From the NCBI GenBank assembly GCA_014872815.1, contig WKFK01000014.1, forward strand, positions 310,001 through 374,000: 64,000 nucleotides of DNA. Reading direction: 5' to 3'. Source of the stretch: Paracoccaceae bacterium. Lineage in GTDB: Bacteria > Pseudomonadota > Alphaproteobacteria > Rhodobacterales > Rhodobacteraceae. The notes beneath the pieces were generated by a model. It saw only the letters and a list, made by a program, of their open reading frames with translations, was not told the origin of the DNA and did not search any database. The translations under genes and the position numbers were made by a program. This document shows, in pieces, positions 38,982 to 48,003 of the stretch. The first letter of the stretch is position 1. The number at the start of each line of letters is the position of its first letter.

Positions 38982-39993
38982 GCAGGCGCTCCACCAACCA
39001 AAACGTAGCCACCCCACCGATCGCATATCCAACGACCATGTTTGCCATTCGAGGCACATGCGCGGAAATGGAGCCAAATGCTCTGATTGCTTGCCGGCCA
39101 GTCCAACCGACGGACAGGATCACTGCAACAAATGTAAGCTGCCCCGCCTCAACACCAAGATTAAAGGCAAACAGGGCCATGGCAACATCACTGTCAGGCA
39201 GTCCGATTTCCGCAAGCGCACCTGCAAATCCAAGGCCGTGTAGGAGGCCAAAAGAAAAGGCCACAATCCAGGGCGCGCGTGTTGCCAGGCCTGTGGTCGC
39301 CTTGTCTTGTCGGAGTATCTCGACAGCCAAGAAAACAACAGACAACGCTATTATGGCTTCGACGGGAGGACCGGGAACGGACATGTGACCAAGGGCCGCC
39401 AACGCCAGTGTAATACTGTGCGCGATTGTGAAGGCGGTGATGGCGCCGATCAAATGTTTGGTGCTCGGGATCAACATCACAAGCGCAAATACAAACAATA
39501 GATGGTCCAAGCCTTCCAGAATGTGCTCAAAACCAAGATGGATGTAGGTCCAGAAAATCCGCGCGACCGACGGGGTGTCTGGAAGAATGGCCGAAGTCTC
39601 AACAGGAGTGAGGCGAAGTGTGGTGCCACCGTGTTCCAAGGGCTGATAGCGCAGCAGAACATCCGTGCTTTGCCTCTGCAGGCCGCTGATCGTGATTTCT
39701 TGCCCTGACAGATGCGTTTCGCAAACAGCAGTCCAATGCGAGACCCAAGCCGCGCCATCAAACTGAGGTGCCGGGCCCGTATGCGGCGTGCATCCCCGGG
39801 GCAGTGAGGCGTCAATCATCATCGCTCGGCCTTGCACATCCGGCTTGCGCCAAAAAATCTGATAGGCGCCGCTTTCTACCTCGCGAATATCGAGATAGCC
39901 GGGATCAAGTTCATGCGCGGACGCAGTGTGTGCAGCCCCCCACGTGACCAACGACAACACCATGGCTTGCAACCATCTCATTGAGCGATCCAT
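38971..39993 (-). CDS. HupE/UreJ-like membrane protein
   Basis: A 340-residue protein. A signal peptide ends at TASAHELDPGYLDI (about residue 26), a periplasmic domain covers about 27-145, and six or so membrane helices follow. Metal-ligand-like residues are seen in HLGFEHILEGLDHLLFVFALV (about 152-172), FGLLHGLGFAG and FNLGVEAGQLTF. This layout fits HupE/UreJ_2 proteins, a group related to nickel/cobalt importers, though the large N-terminal domain is not in classical HupE. It overlaps both its neighbours (16 and 11 bp). Metal transport is inferred, not shown. Confidence 0.8.
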   Translation of the reverse strand: MDRSMRWLQAMVLSLVTWGAAHTASAHELDPGYLDIREVESGAYQIFWRKPDVQGRAMMIDASLPRGCTPHTGPAPQFDGAAWVSHWTAVCETHLSGQEITISGLQRQSTDVLLRYQPLEHGGTTLRLTPVETSAILPDTPSVARIFWTYIHLGFEHILEGLDHLLFVFALVMLIPSTKHLIGAITAFTIAHSITLALAALGHMSVPGPPVEAIIALSVVFLAVEILRQDKATTGLATRAPWIVAFSFGLLHGLGFAGALAEIGLPDSDVAMALFAFNLGVEAGQLTFVAVILSVGWTGRQAIRAFGSISAHVPRMANMVVGYAIGGVATFWLVERLHGF

Positions 39994-40820
39994 CGCTGCA
40001 ATGTCTCCGCATCTGGGCGCGAAATGGTATATTGGGAAAGAAGCGTCGCCTCATTGGTTTCCCGCAACCGAGCGGCCAGTGTATTTCGCCAATCTGCAAT
40101 GGCCTTGTCGCGAACTGTGTCCAATGAAAGCGGTGTCGGTTCGACAAACTCCGCAACGCGCACCAAATGGGTCCCATAGCCAGAAACAACCGGGCCACCC
40201 CATTGTCCTGGATTCAACCCGATCAGTTGTGAAAACATGCCACGACCAAAGGTTCCATCGATTTGACGCTGGTCAGCCCGTTCCATTTTGGGCATCAGCA
40301 TGGAGGAAATCCCATCCGCTGGCGGTGCTTCCCCTGCATTGAGCTTTGTTAGGAGTCCCGCGACTTCGGTTTGAGACATGGTCGGTGAAATGCCGACTTG
40401 TTCGAAGGTTATCTTTGCTGGGCTCTGAAAGCGGTCCGGGTAGGCTTCTATATGGTCTGTGAGGGTGGCATCGTCCGGTACGGCCGATTGGGCCGCAGAC
40501 TCTGTCAAAAAGGCCATTTTTTGGACCATCCGGTTGCGCACAATCCCGTCACCTTGGTCCAAGCCAAGGGCCAAAGCTTCACGTACCAAGACCTCCTGTC
40601 GAATGTATTGATTCACCAAAGCAAGTGCTTCTTCTTCGGTGGGAGACCGCTGCATTTGCGCCTCAAATCTTGTTTGCAAAACGTCATACACCTGCTCTGA
40701 GATCTCAATCTCCTTGGGGTTTTCGGGTGTTTCGGACGTTGGGTTGAGGACATAGAACCAGCCAAAAATGACGCAGCCAAGCAGGAAAAAATGAACAAAT
40801 GGGTCTCGGACAAATGTCAT
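39978..40820 (-). CDS. Membrane-anchored peptidylprolyl isomerase (parvulin-like)
   Basis: A 280-residue protein with one N-terminal membrane anchor (about 8-26) and a periplasmic part. Residues about 35-125 are helical (SurA-N-like), and the parvulin-like PPIC domain follows (about 130-235), seen in GTFGRGMFSQLIGLNPGQWGGPVVSGYGTHLVRV. It probably folds or guides an exported client, likely one of the two co-transcribed proteins. First gene of the unit, overlapping the HupE-like gene by 16 bp. Confidence 0.8.
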   Translation of the reverse strand: MTFVRDPFVHFFLLGCVIFGWFYVLNPTSETPENPKEIEISEQVYDVLQTRFEAQMQRSPTEEEALALVNQYIRQEVLVREALALGLDQGDGIVRNRMVQKMAFLTESAAQSAVPDDATLTDHIEAYPDRFQSPAKITFEQVGISPTMSQTEVAGLLTKLNAGEAPPADGISSMLMPKMERADQRQIDGTFGRGMFSQLIGLNPGQWGGPVVSGYGTHLVRVAEFVEPTPLSLDTVRDKAIADWRNTLAARLRETNEATLLSQYTISRPDAETLQRWIAQ

Positions 40821-41026
40821 ATCTCGCCTTCGCTATTGAAGAGATGCAGTGTTGTTTTGATGGTTCCCTGCACGGCACCTAAGAGTCAATCAAATCAGCT
40901 CATTGCAAGGTCATTCACAAACGTGGTGAAGACCAGGCCTTATTGGCAAAACAGCCAACTCACGCATCACGTCTCAGGTGCAGGTCCTGATGGTGGCTGT
41001 GTCTCTGTATTTGAGATTCAAATGCA

Positions 41027-41063
41027 AAAAAGCCCTCAAGTCTTCTCGACTTAAGGGCTTTTT
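41027..41063. terminator. Strong bidirectional terminator beside tRNA-Asn
   Basis: A 16-bp stem with one C-A mismatch (41027-41042 with 41048-41063) and a 5-base loop, flanked by A and T runs. It begins directly after the encoded CCA of tRNA-Asn, so it ends that transcript. The rest of 40821-41026 shows no gene. Confidence 0.85.
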
Positions 41064-41064
41064 A

Positions 41065-41139
41065 TGGCTCCGGCGGTAGGGATCGAACCTACGACCAATT
41101 GATTAACAGTCAACTGCTCTACCGCTGAGCTACGCCGGA
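41065..41139 (-). tRNA. tRNA-Asn (GTT)
   Basis: A 75-nt tRNA on the minus strand: acceptor stem TCCGGCG/CGCCGGA, D arm GCTCAGCGGTAGAGC, anticodon loop CTGTTAA giving anticodon GTT, T-loop GGTTCGATCCC and encoded CCA (41065-41067 on the plus strand reads TGG). Confidence 0.95.
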
Positions 41140-41251
41140 ACATTTTGTGTCTGTCAGAGTGTGTCTCTGAAGATGTGGCGGGGTATAACTATGGTTTTCG
41201 GGGACGTCCAGAGGCTTTTTTGAAGTTTTTTGAATTTCTACAAAAAAAGTT

Positions 41252-42166
41252 TCAGAGACGCCTGAAAACGGTGTCTGCGCGCAGGTCGCCAAGGGCTTCA
41301 ACTAGGCTTTTTCCTTGTAAATCAATTAAGTGCGCGAAAACGTTGCGAGTGGCCGCTGGCAACAACTCGGCTGGTGTGTCCTTGTAAATCAGGGCTGCGA
41401 GCGCTTCTGCTGTGCGAGAGCCTCCTTTAAGCGCTTCAAGAATGTCAGTCTCCCGTGCGCGCCGGTGATCCATCAGCCATTTTAGACGCTCTGAGGGGTT
41501 TTCGATGGGGGCGCCATGGCCCGCGTGGAAGACCCGCCAAGACCGGGCGCGCAATTTTTCGCAAGAGGCCATGAAATCAGTGAGGTCCCCGTCCGGCGGC
41601 GACACCAAAGAACTGGCCCATCCCATGACATGATCGCCAACAAAGCAAATATCACCCAATGCGAAGGAAATGTGGTTGCCAAAATGGCCCGGCGTGTGAA
41701 TCACCTCCAGCTTCCAGTCTGGCCCTTGGATCACGTCACCGTCTTTAACCAGCACATCTGGGGCAAAGGTTTTGTCCACGCCCTCCCCGCCTCCTACCAA
41801 ACCAGTTTGCGCTAAGGCCTGCATGACGCTACTGCGTCCAGATTCGGGACCGCCAAACGCTAGAATCGGTGCGCCCGTGTGGTCAAAGAGCGCCCGTGCC
41901 AGCGGGGAATGATCGAGATGAGCATGTGTCACACAAATGTGGGTGATGGATTGTCCTGGCTCGAGCGCTGCCAGAATAGCCTCTAAATGCTGTGCGTTGT
42001 CTGGGCCCGGATCGATCACCGCGAGCTCGGTCTCGCCCACAAGATAAGTATTTGTACCACGGAATGTCATGGGAGACGGATTGGGCGCAAGGATGCGCCG
42101 CACATTGGGCTCCACCACCTCTGCAACACCTGGTTCGGGGTTGAAAGCCAACATTTGGGCGTCCAT
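41252..42166 (-). CDS. MBL-fold metallo-hydrolase (LACTB2-like)
   Basis: A 304-residue hydrolase. The metal motif is THAHLDHSPL (about residues 79-88), later ligands appear in HTPGHFGNHISF and FVGDHVMGW, and the C-terminal 70 residues look like the winged-helix end common in the LACTB2/glyoxalase II-like group. Some relatives are RNases, others act on thioesters; the substrate is open. AGAGGAAG precedes the ATG. It diverges from the EnvZ-like kinase gene with a 41-bp gap. Confidence 0.85.
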   Translation of the reverse strand: MDAQMLAFNPEPGVAEVVEPNVRRILAPNPSPMTFRGTNTYLVGETELAVIDPGPDNAQHLEAILAALEPGQSITHICVTHAHLDHSPLARALFDHTGAPILAFGGPESGRSSVMQALAQTGLVGGGEGVDKTFAPDVLVKDGDVIQGPDWKLEVIHTPGHFGNHISFALGDICFVGDHVMGWASSLVSPPDGDLTDFMASCEKLRARSWRVFHAGHGAPIENPSERLKWLMDHRRARETDILEALKGGSRTAEALAALIYKDTPAELLPAATRNVFAHLIDLQGKSLVEALGDLRADTVFRRL

Positions 42167-42207
42167 GGTCTTCCTCTCTAGCGACGATGATGGGGCAAGG
42201 TCTACGC

Positions 42208-43530
42208 ATGTTTTTTAAGTGGCTCAAACACTATATGCCGCGCAGCCTTTATGGTCGCGCCGCGCTCATTCTCGTCCTACCCGTGGTGCTGTTGCAACTT
42301 GTGGTGTCATTCGGTTTGATCACCCGGCATTTTGAGGGCGTGACCGAACAAATGACTCAAGCGGTTACCCGTGAAGTCTTTTTGGTTCTGGAGGGGCTTG
42401 ATGCGGTCGAAACCGTCCCTGAAGCCCTGCCCATCATCCTCGACACGTTGGAAATGAGCATCGACTATGTCGATCAATTGGAAACGCAGGACACACGTGT
42501 CTGGTACGACTTCTCAGCCTTCATCATCTCGCGAGAATTCAAAAGATACCTCCCCGGGGTCACAGCTGTGCAGCTCGCAGAAAAGGGGCGGGTCAATCTC
42601 TTCATGCAGCGACCTGAGGGAAATTTGGTGGTTCGGTTTGACCGTCGTCGCGTTTCCGCATCCAATTCGCACCAATTGTTTGTAAATATGGTGTTCTTCG
42701 GCGCGTTGCTGACCTTCGTGGCTTACCTTTATCTGCGCAATCAATTGCGTCCAATCAAACGGCTGGCTGCGGCGGCAGAAGCGTTTGGCCGAGGTCAAAA
42801 CGTGCCTTATTCGCCAGGCGGCGCTGTCGAAGTGCGTGCTGCAGGCAGCGCATTTTTGGACATGCGGGCGCGTATTGAGCGCCAAATTGAACAGCGCACC
42901 CTCCTTCTTTCCGGTGTGAGCCACGACCTGCGCACGCCGTTAACCCGCTTCAAACTGGGCGTGTCCTTGCTCGAGGATGAGGATCGTGAGCCACTCGAAA
43001 AGGACATCGAGGAAATGCAGCTTATGCTGGATGCGTTTCTGAGTTTTGCGCGCGGCGTTTATGAGGACGAAAACGATCTAGTCGATGCAGTCGCCTTTGT
43101 GCAAGCGATTGTGGACGACTTTAAACGCACCGACGCACCGGTGGCGATTCACGAGATCCAGGGGAGCGGCCAGATCTCTTTGCGCCCGGCAACAGCACGC
43201 CGCGCAATCGAAAACCTGATTGGCAATGCGGTGCGCTATGCGAACCGCGCTGAAGTGTCTGTCCAAATCACAGACCGCTACCTGCGCGTGCGTGTGGAAG
43301 ACGATGGACCGGGGATTCCGGCGGAGTTCCACGACGAAGCGCTGAAGCCATTCGCGCGGCTTGAGCCTGCGCGCAACCAGAACAAAGGCATGGGTGTTGG
43401 CTTGGGCCTTTCAATCGCTGCGGACGTGGCGCGCGCCCACGGGGGCATTCTGCGCCTCGGGAAAAGTGAGCGCCTTGGAGGGCTGCGTGCGGATCTGGTC
43501 CTTGGGCGCACCGAGTCGCACCGCGCTTAA
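42208..43530 (+). CDS. EnvZ-like sensor histidine kinase
   Basis: A 440-residue membrane kinase. Membrane helices at about 18-36 and 160-177 flank a periplasmic sensor of some 120 residues, followed by a HAMP-like linker, the H-box LLLSGVSHDLRTPLTRFKLG (H239) and an ATPase domain with DDGPGIP and GVGLGLSIAADV. It resembles the EnvZ group. No response regulator gene is adjacent, so it is an orphan in this window. The start at 42208 is chosen over 42187 because GGGGCAAGG lies just before it. Confidence 0.85.
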   Translation: MFFKWLKHYMPRSLYGRAALILVLPVVLLQLVVSFGLITRHFEGVTEQMTQAVTREVFLVLEGLDAVETVPEALPIILDTLEMSIDYVDQLETQDTRVWYDFSAFIISREFKRYLPGVTAVQLAEKGRVNLFMQRPEGNLVVRFDRRRVSASNSHQLFVNMVFFGALLTFVAYLYLRNQLRPIKRLAAAAEAFGRGQNVPYSPGGAVEVRAAGSAFLDMRARIERQIEQRTLLLSGVSHDLRTPLTRFKLGVSLLEDEDREPLEKDIEEMQLMLDAFLSFARGVYEDENDLVDAVAFVQAIVDDFKRTDAPVAIHEIQGSGQISLRPATARRAIENLIGNAVRYANRAEVSVQITDRYLRVRVEDDGPGIPAEFHDEALKPFARLEPARNQNKGMGVGLGLSIAADVARAHGGILRLGKSERLGGLRADLVLGRTESHRA

Positions 43531-43590
43531 AAGAAAATTAGGCGGCATGTTGTAGGTCTAAAAGGACTCTCTCACAGCCCCGAGTTTGCG

Positions 43591-44289
43591 ATGATCCGCA
43601 CGCACAAACATATCGTCGTTTTTGCCGCTTTTTGGACACTTGCGGCCGTTGCGACGTGTTGCGGTTTGGTCTTCGGCCTGCTTGACCTACCCGTGTCTTC
43701 GCGCTCAGTGCTTGCCTCAATCGTTTTGCCGCTTTGCGTCGTGCCCGTCGCGTCCTTCTTCTCTGGTCGGCTTCTTCTGCGGCTTCATCAGTTGTCTCAA
43801 AAACTGCAGCATGCAGTGGATCATGATGCTTTGACATCAACGGTCACACGCCAACATTTTTTCCAACGCCTTCAATCTCTTGCACCTGATGAAGAGTCGT
43901 CGATTTTGATGGTGGATGTAGATCAGTTTAAAGCGATCAACGATACGCACGGACATTTTGTTGGCGATGTTGTGCTGCGAGAGGTCGCGCATCGCCTCAT
44001 CAACAACACACGCCGCAACGATTTGGTCGCACGATTTGGAAGCGAGGAATTCATTGTCCTTCTTCCAAACACCAGTCGCGAAGACGCAGCATTGGTCGCA
44101 GAACGCATGCGAGCGACCGTTTCACGCACACCAATTCGAACTTCGGTTAGCAAAATTGTTACGACAGTTAGCATCGGCATTGGCCATATGTCAGAGGCTC
44201 AAAATGCTCAGGCTGCGCTTCAGGAAGCCGACGATGCTCTGTATGCTGCGAAAACTGCCGGATGCAATTTGGTCCGTGCAGCCGCTTGA
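43591..44289 (+). CDS. Membrane GGDEF-domain protein (putative diguanylate cyclase)
   Basis: A 232-residue protein with two membrane helices (about 8-28 and 38-58) and a GGDEF domain (about 75-230). The active-site loop is GSEEF (150-154) instead of GGDEF/GGEEF, while the inhibitory I-site RRND (R141, D144) sits at the right distance. The Mg-binding MVDVDQFKAINDTHGH is intact. It may make cyclic di-GMP, but the Gly to Ser change in the signature could weaken or abolish activity. It starts 60 bp after the kinase gene. Confidence 0.85.
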   Translation: MIRTHKHIVVFAAFWTLAAVATCCGLVFGLLDLPVSSRSVLASIVLPLCVVPVASFFSGRLLLRLHQLSQKLQHAVDHDALTSTVTRQHFFQRLQSLAPDEESSILMVDVDQFKAINDTHGHFVGDVVLREVAHRLINNTRRNDLVARFGSEEFIVLLPNTSREDAALVAERMRATVSRTPIRTSVSKIVTTVSIGIGHMSEAQNAQAALQEADDALYAAKTAGCNLVRAAA

Positions 44290-44382
44290 TCGGCGTTTCT
44301 TTGCCGCTGCAATAACTTTACAGCATCAATTGAAGTCGATAGCACTCAAGTCTCTCTTGGAAGACCCAAAAAAGGACGAGAC

Positions 44383-45411
44383 ATGCGCATCGGCAATCGT
44401 GAAATTGGCCCAAATCACCCCCCTCTCGTGATCGCAGAAATTGGGATCAACCATGGTGGCGATCTTGGTGTTGCTAAAGAAATGGTGCGCCTCGCTGCCT
44501 TGTCCGGGTGTGAAATGGTCAAACACCAGACGCACTTCGTGGATGACGAGATGACCGATGAGGCGAAGGAGATTTTCCCGCCGAACGCAGATGTCTCGAT
44601 CTGGGAAGTCATGGAGCAATGCGCATTGTCGGCCGAAGAAGAGCTGGAGTTGATGCGCTATACCGAGGAGCTCGGTATGATTTTCATCTCCACGCCGTTT
44701 TCCCGACGGGCTGCAGACTTTCTTGCGGATGCCGGCGTGCCAGCTTTCAAGATTGGTTCTGGGGAAGCGGACAACCTTCCTCTGATCCGTCATATCGCCT
44801 CTTTCGGCAAACCGGTCATCCTGTCCACAGGTATGCAGACCATCGAAACAATGCGGCGCTCTGTGGCGATCCTGGAGGATGCTGGTGTTGAATATGCGCT
44901 GCTGGAATGCACCAACCTCTATCCGTCCCCGCCGGAAATTGTCTCCTTGCGTGGCGTGACCGATTTAAAAGAGGCATTTCCAAATGCGGTTGTGGGCTTT
45001 TCTGACCATTCTATTGGTCCGGAAATGGCCTTGGCGTCCGTAGCGTTGGGGGCCTGCATCTTGGAGCGTCACTATACAGACACGCGGTATCGTCAGGGGC
45101 CGGACATCATAAACTCTATGGACCCTTCAGAGCTGCGTCATATCATTGACCGTTCGCGTGAAATCTGGATAGCAGCCAACAATCCCAAGCAACGCACAGA
45201 CGCAGAAGAACCGGTTTATGCCTTTGCGCGCGCATCTGTTGTCGCGGACAAAGACCTGCCTGCCGGCCATGTGATCGGCGAAGAAGATATTTGGGCGCGC
45301 CGCCCAGGATCGGGCGAAATTCCTGGGTATGACTTTGACAAAGTGGTTGGAAAAACGCTTGTGCGTGACGTGCAGCGCAACAGGCAATTGAAATGGAGCG
45401 ATTTTTCGTGA
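44383..45411 (+). CDS. neuB: NeuB-family N-acylneuraminate synthase
   Basis: A 342-residue enzyme condensing phosphoenolpyruvate with an N-acylhexosamine to form a nine-carbon sugar acid. The TIM-barrel part begins PPLVIAEIGINHGGDLGVAKEMV and includes GSGEADNLPLI and VGFSDHS. A C-terminal SAF (antifreeze-like) domain covers about 285-342. Sequence alone does not tell Neu5Ac synthase from legionaminate or pseudaminate synthase; the neuC gene nearby suggests a ManNAc-like substrate. It overlaps the GT25 gene by 4 bp. Confidence 0.88.
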   Translation: MRIGNREIGPNHPPLVIAEIGINHGGDLGVAKEMVRLAALSGCEMVKHQTHFVDDEMTDEAKEIFPPNADVSIWEVMEQCALSAEEELELMRYTEELGMIFISTPFSRRAADFLADAGVPAFKIGSGEADNLPLIRHIASFGKPVILSTGMQTIETMRRSVAILEDAGVEYALLECTNLYPSPPEIVSLRGVTDLKEAFPNAVVGFSDHSIGPEMALASVALGACILERHYTDTRYRQGPDIINSMDPSELRHIIDRSREIWIAANNPKQRTDAEEPVYAFARASVVADKDLPAGHVIGEEDIWARRPGSGEIPGYDFDKVVGKTLVRDVQRNRQLKWSDFS

Positions 45412-46184
45412 AGGTACTGCCGAAAAATCTAGGGATTTGGTTGATCAATTTGCCCAAAGACGTCGACAGGCGGTCAAAAATGGAGGCCCAGCTGGCCTCC
45501 ATGGGTATCAAGGCCACTCTATTTGAGGCCATAAATGGCAAAGAGCAGGCTGAGCTTTTGTCGCGACGCGTAGAGGCAACCGCCTATGCTGAGAATATGG
45601 GGCAACCGCTCTTACCGGGTAAGATGGGCGTGTTCGCCAGCCATGTAGGTGTTTGGGAAACTTTCTTGGCTTCAGGAAAAGACGTTGCTTTGGTTTTGGA
45701 AGACGATGTTGTTTTCCATGACGACTTTCTCACAGCGTTAGAAACCGCACTTTCAGCACCAGCAGAGTGGGACCTTATTAGATTTAACTGCATCCGAGCA
45801 AAAATTCCCGTGACCCAAGCGACCAAAAATGGATACAGATTCAATGCTTACATCGGTCCCTTTACTGGCAATGCTTGCTATCTGATCACTCGAGATTTGG
45901 CCGCGAAATTGGTTACCACAGTTTGGCCGCAGACACGCGCCATGGACCATGAGTTGAACCGATTCTTCCTGCATGACTACAGGCAAATTGGGTTGGAGCC
46001 CTTTTCAAGCCATCCGGATGATGGCGGTACATCCACCATTACAGGTAAGGATTTTAGCAAGGTCAAAAAACCTCATTGGAGAAAACGCTTGCCGCACTAT
46101 CGGTTGAAGGCCGCGAATTATTTCAGAAGATTTGCCTGGCTTCTCTCACATGGCATGCTGTTTCGACCTTCCAGAAAGCTGTGA
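45408..46184 (+). CDS. Family 25 glycosyltransferase (LPS type)
   Basis: A 258-residue transferase of the LPS/GT25 family. The start WLINLPKDVDRRSKMEAQLAS, the central VALVLEDDVVFHDDF (about residues 93-107) and FTGNACYLITRDLAAKL are characteristic. The C-terminus is basic and may touch the membrane. The GTG at 45408, overlapping the neuB stop, is preferred with a GGAG site upstream; an ATG at 45393 is the alternative. Together with neuB it suggests transfer to or near a nonulosonate-bearing glycan. Confidence 0.83.
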   Translation: MKVLPKNLGIWLINLPKDVDRRSKMEAQLASMGIKATLFEAINGKEQAELLSRRVEATAYAENMGQPLLPGKMGVFASHVGVWETFLASGKDVALVLEDDVVFHDDFLTALETALSAPAEWDLIRFNCIRAKIPVTQATKNGYRFNAYIGPFTGNACYLITRDLAAKLVTTVWPQTRAMDHELNRFFLHDYRQIGLEPFSSHPDDGGTSTITGKDFSKVKKPHWRKRLPHYRLKAANYFRRFAWLLSHGMLFRPSRKL

Positions 46185-46194
46185 AACCCCATAA

Positions 46195-47013
46195 TCAGTT
46201 TTTCCAAATCCCATAAGTATTTCGGAAGTATTCAATACAGGCGCGATTGGCCTCCACACGCCCATGTCCCTCGTGAATGAGTTTTGCCAGTGATTCTTCA
46301 CGAAGGTTTGTTTTATGGCCTGAAGCGCGCACTTTCTTTTCTGTGTTTAACCAAATCGGAATACCGCGGCGTTCCAAACAGCCGGACAACCATACATCAT
46401 CAACGGTCCAAAGTACGTCTGGAATTTCAAAACAGGTGTCGTCAAAAAAATCTGGTTTAACCAACACACCGCCCCAGCCCTCAAGGATGTCGACATAGCC
46501 AGCTGCGCTGGCCTTTGACGGTTTCCATTTGCCTAGGCTCGCAGCGCGCTTAAGACGGTAAGCAAAGTCTTTTTCAATGAACCCAGCACGAGGCGTGCGC
46601 GCACTTTGCCAACCATCGTTTGCATAGTGGGGTGCATCCAAGTGCCCGCCCTCCTCACAAATACAACAATCCGGATGCTCGAGTGCAGAGTCCAAAAATC
46701 TCTGAGCCCAGGTGGAGTCATAGAGCTTATCATCATCGCAGAACAAAATATGGACATCTTGTCCGCGGTATTCTTTTGCCGCTGGCAGCACTTTGGTCGC
46801 AGGGCCAAGATCGTTGTCAACGATGCGCAGATTCACCCCATCTGGAACTTTTGGAAGATCCGCCAAGTCATACTCGAACCTTTTGTATTTCCGCGCTACG
46901 TAAAGGTTGATCGCATCAATCTCAGCCGACTGCTCAAGAAGATGAGATAAGTTATCCCCAACAGCAGAAAACCGTGGCGGTATTGTTGTGAGCGATAGAA
47001 TGAGGCGTGTCAT
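46195..47013 (-). CDS. Putative glycosyltransferase (GT-A-like)
   Basis: A 272-residue protein. The N-terminus RLILSLTTIPPRFSAVGDNLSHLLEQ followed by HILFCDDDKLYDSTW (DxD-like metal site, about residue 97) fits a GT-A glycosyltransferase. The family WxVDDVWLSGCLERRGIPIW pattern is seen in other capsule or LPS genes. ATG at 47013 is chosen; an earlier in-frame start overlaps the neighbouring gene. It is 8 bp after the next gene on the same strand, so the two are co-transcribed. Donor and acceptor unknown. Confidence 0.75.
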   Translation of the reverse strand: MTRLILSLTTIPPRFSAVGDNLSHLLEQSAEIDAINLYVARKYKRFEYDLADLPKVPDGVNLRIVDNDLGPATKVLPAAKEYRGQDVHILFCDDDKLYDSTWAQRFLDSALEHPDCCICEEGGHLDAPHYANDGWQSARTPRAGFIEKDFAYRLKRAASLGKWKPSKASAAGYVDILEGWGGVLVKPDFFDDTCFEIPDVLWTVDDVWLSGCLERRGIPIWLNTEKKVRASGHKTNLREESLAKLIHEGHGRVEANRACIEYFRNTYGIWKN

Positions 47014-47021
47014 GTAAGGGA

Positions 47022-47795
47022 TTACCTTTTGACCGAGCCGCCAAAGCGGGTCCAATAGTCCACCATCCAAGGCACCTGACCACGCCCGTAGTGGGGTGAT
47101 TTGTCCCAGTTTCCTTTTGGGGGATCGATCAGATCAATTGGGCGTGGCTTGCCATGGAAGCACAGGATTTTCGCGGTCGGCTCTTTTGGGTGTCGGAACC
47201 TATCAACAATCAAAGGCTGTCGAAGGTGATATTTAAAGCTTTGCAGCCAGCCATCCGGCCAATAGGAAATATCGCCAAAACCAAGCTTTCCGAATTCTCC
47301 GTGCAAAAAATCTTGCTCGTTTCCATAGGCACTTAACATGTCGTCCATGTTGGACACCATGTGGTCAACAACCGCGCCTAAGCGTCCAATGTCAAAACCA
47401 AATATTCCGGTGCCAGTGCGAGCCGGGCCAGATTTGTAGCGCCAGGGCCGAGAGTCCAAACACACAAACGCGCCAGGAAACGTGAACATCTCTGTCAAGT
47501 CGCCTGAAATGACAGTATCCAGATCAATAAACAAAGCGCGCCCGTTCAATCCATAAAGATCGTCCGAAAAAACTGTCAGTTTTGGCCAGGCACCAGCCTT
47601 CCATGCACTCTGCGGCAAACCGATTTCAGGAATGGGGTATGTGATCACCTCTGGATCAATGCCGTTTGCATCATCTGTTAAGCATACAAATTTGAAATCG
47701 CCATCCATGTTTGCTTTGGCAGCATTATATAGAACGTTCACATATTCGGCCGAATAGAGTGCCCCCCATTTCATCGTGAGAACAATGCGGTCCAT
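47022..47795 (-). CDS. Putative glycosyltransferase (paralogue A)
   Basis: A 257-residue protein starting DRIVLTMKWGALYSAEYVNVLYNAA. A metal-type DxD site lies in LFIDLDTVISGDLTEMF (about residue 91), and a GTGIFGFDIG loop follows. It shares this layout, including the DLDTV-GDL motif, with the protein at 51226-52119, so the two are likely paralogues that build one glycan. GGAAAGG precedes the ATG at 47795. It diverges from neuC. Confidence 0.75.
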   Translation of the reverse strand: MDRIVLTMKWGALYSAEYVNVLYNAAKANMDGDFKFVCLTDDANGIDPEVITYPIPEIGLPQSAWKAGAWPKLTVFSDDLYGLNGRALFIDLDTVISGDLTEMFTFPGAFVCLDSRPWRYKSGPARTGTGIFGFDIGRLGAVVDHMVSNMDDMLSAYGNEQDFLHGEFGKLGFGDISYWPDGWLQSFKYHLRQPLIVDRFRHPKEPTAKILCFHGKPRPIDLIDPPKGNWDKSPHYGRGQVPWMVDYWTRFGGSVKR

Positions 47796-48003
47796 GTGCG
47801 AGCCTTTCCACAGTGGCATGGTTTCAATAAGGAATTTTGCCTGACGCACACCTAGCTTTCACGGTTATGAAAGTCCAGCGCAACGCATTTTGACCTTCTC
47901 TTGTCTTCCCATAGTGCCAACGCTAGATTTAGGCCGAATGTGCCGGCTAAGAGTAGACTTTGGCACGGTTTTTCTATCCTATTGAAGACAAGGGACATAT
48001 CGC

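Noticed and set aside
39120-39338. Short frames opposite and within the HupE-like gene
   Set aside because: Shadow frames in a gene with clear family motifs on the minus strand.
37847-41139. Genomic island integrated between tRNA-Ser and tRNA-Asn
   Set aside because: No integrase gene and no repeated copy of a tRNA 3' end was found; the genes look like an ordinary operon.
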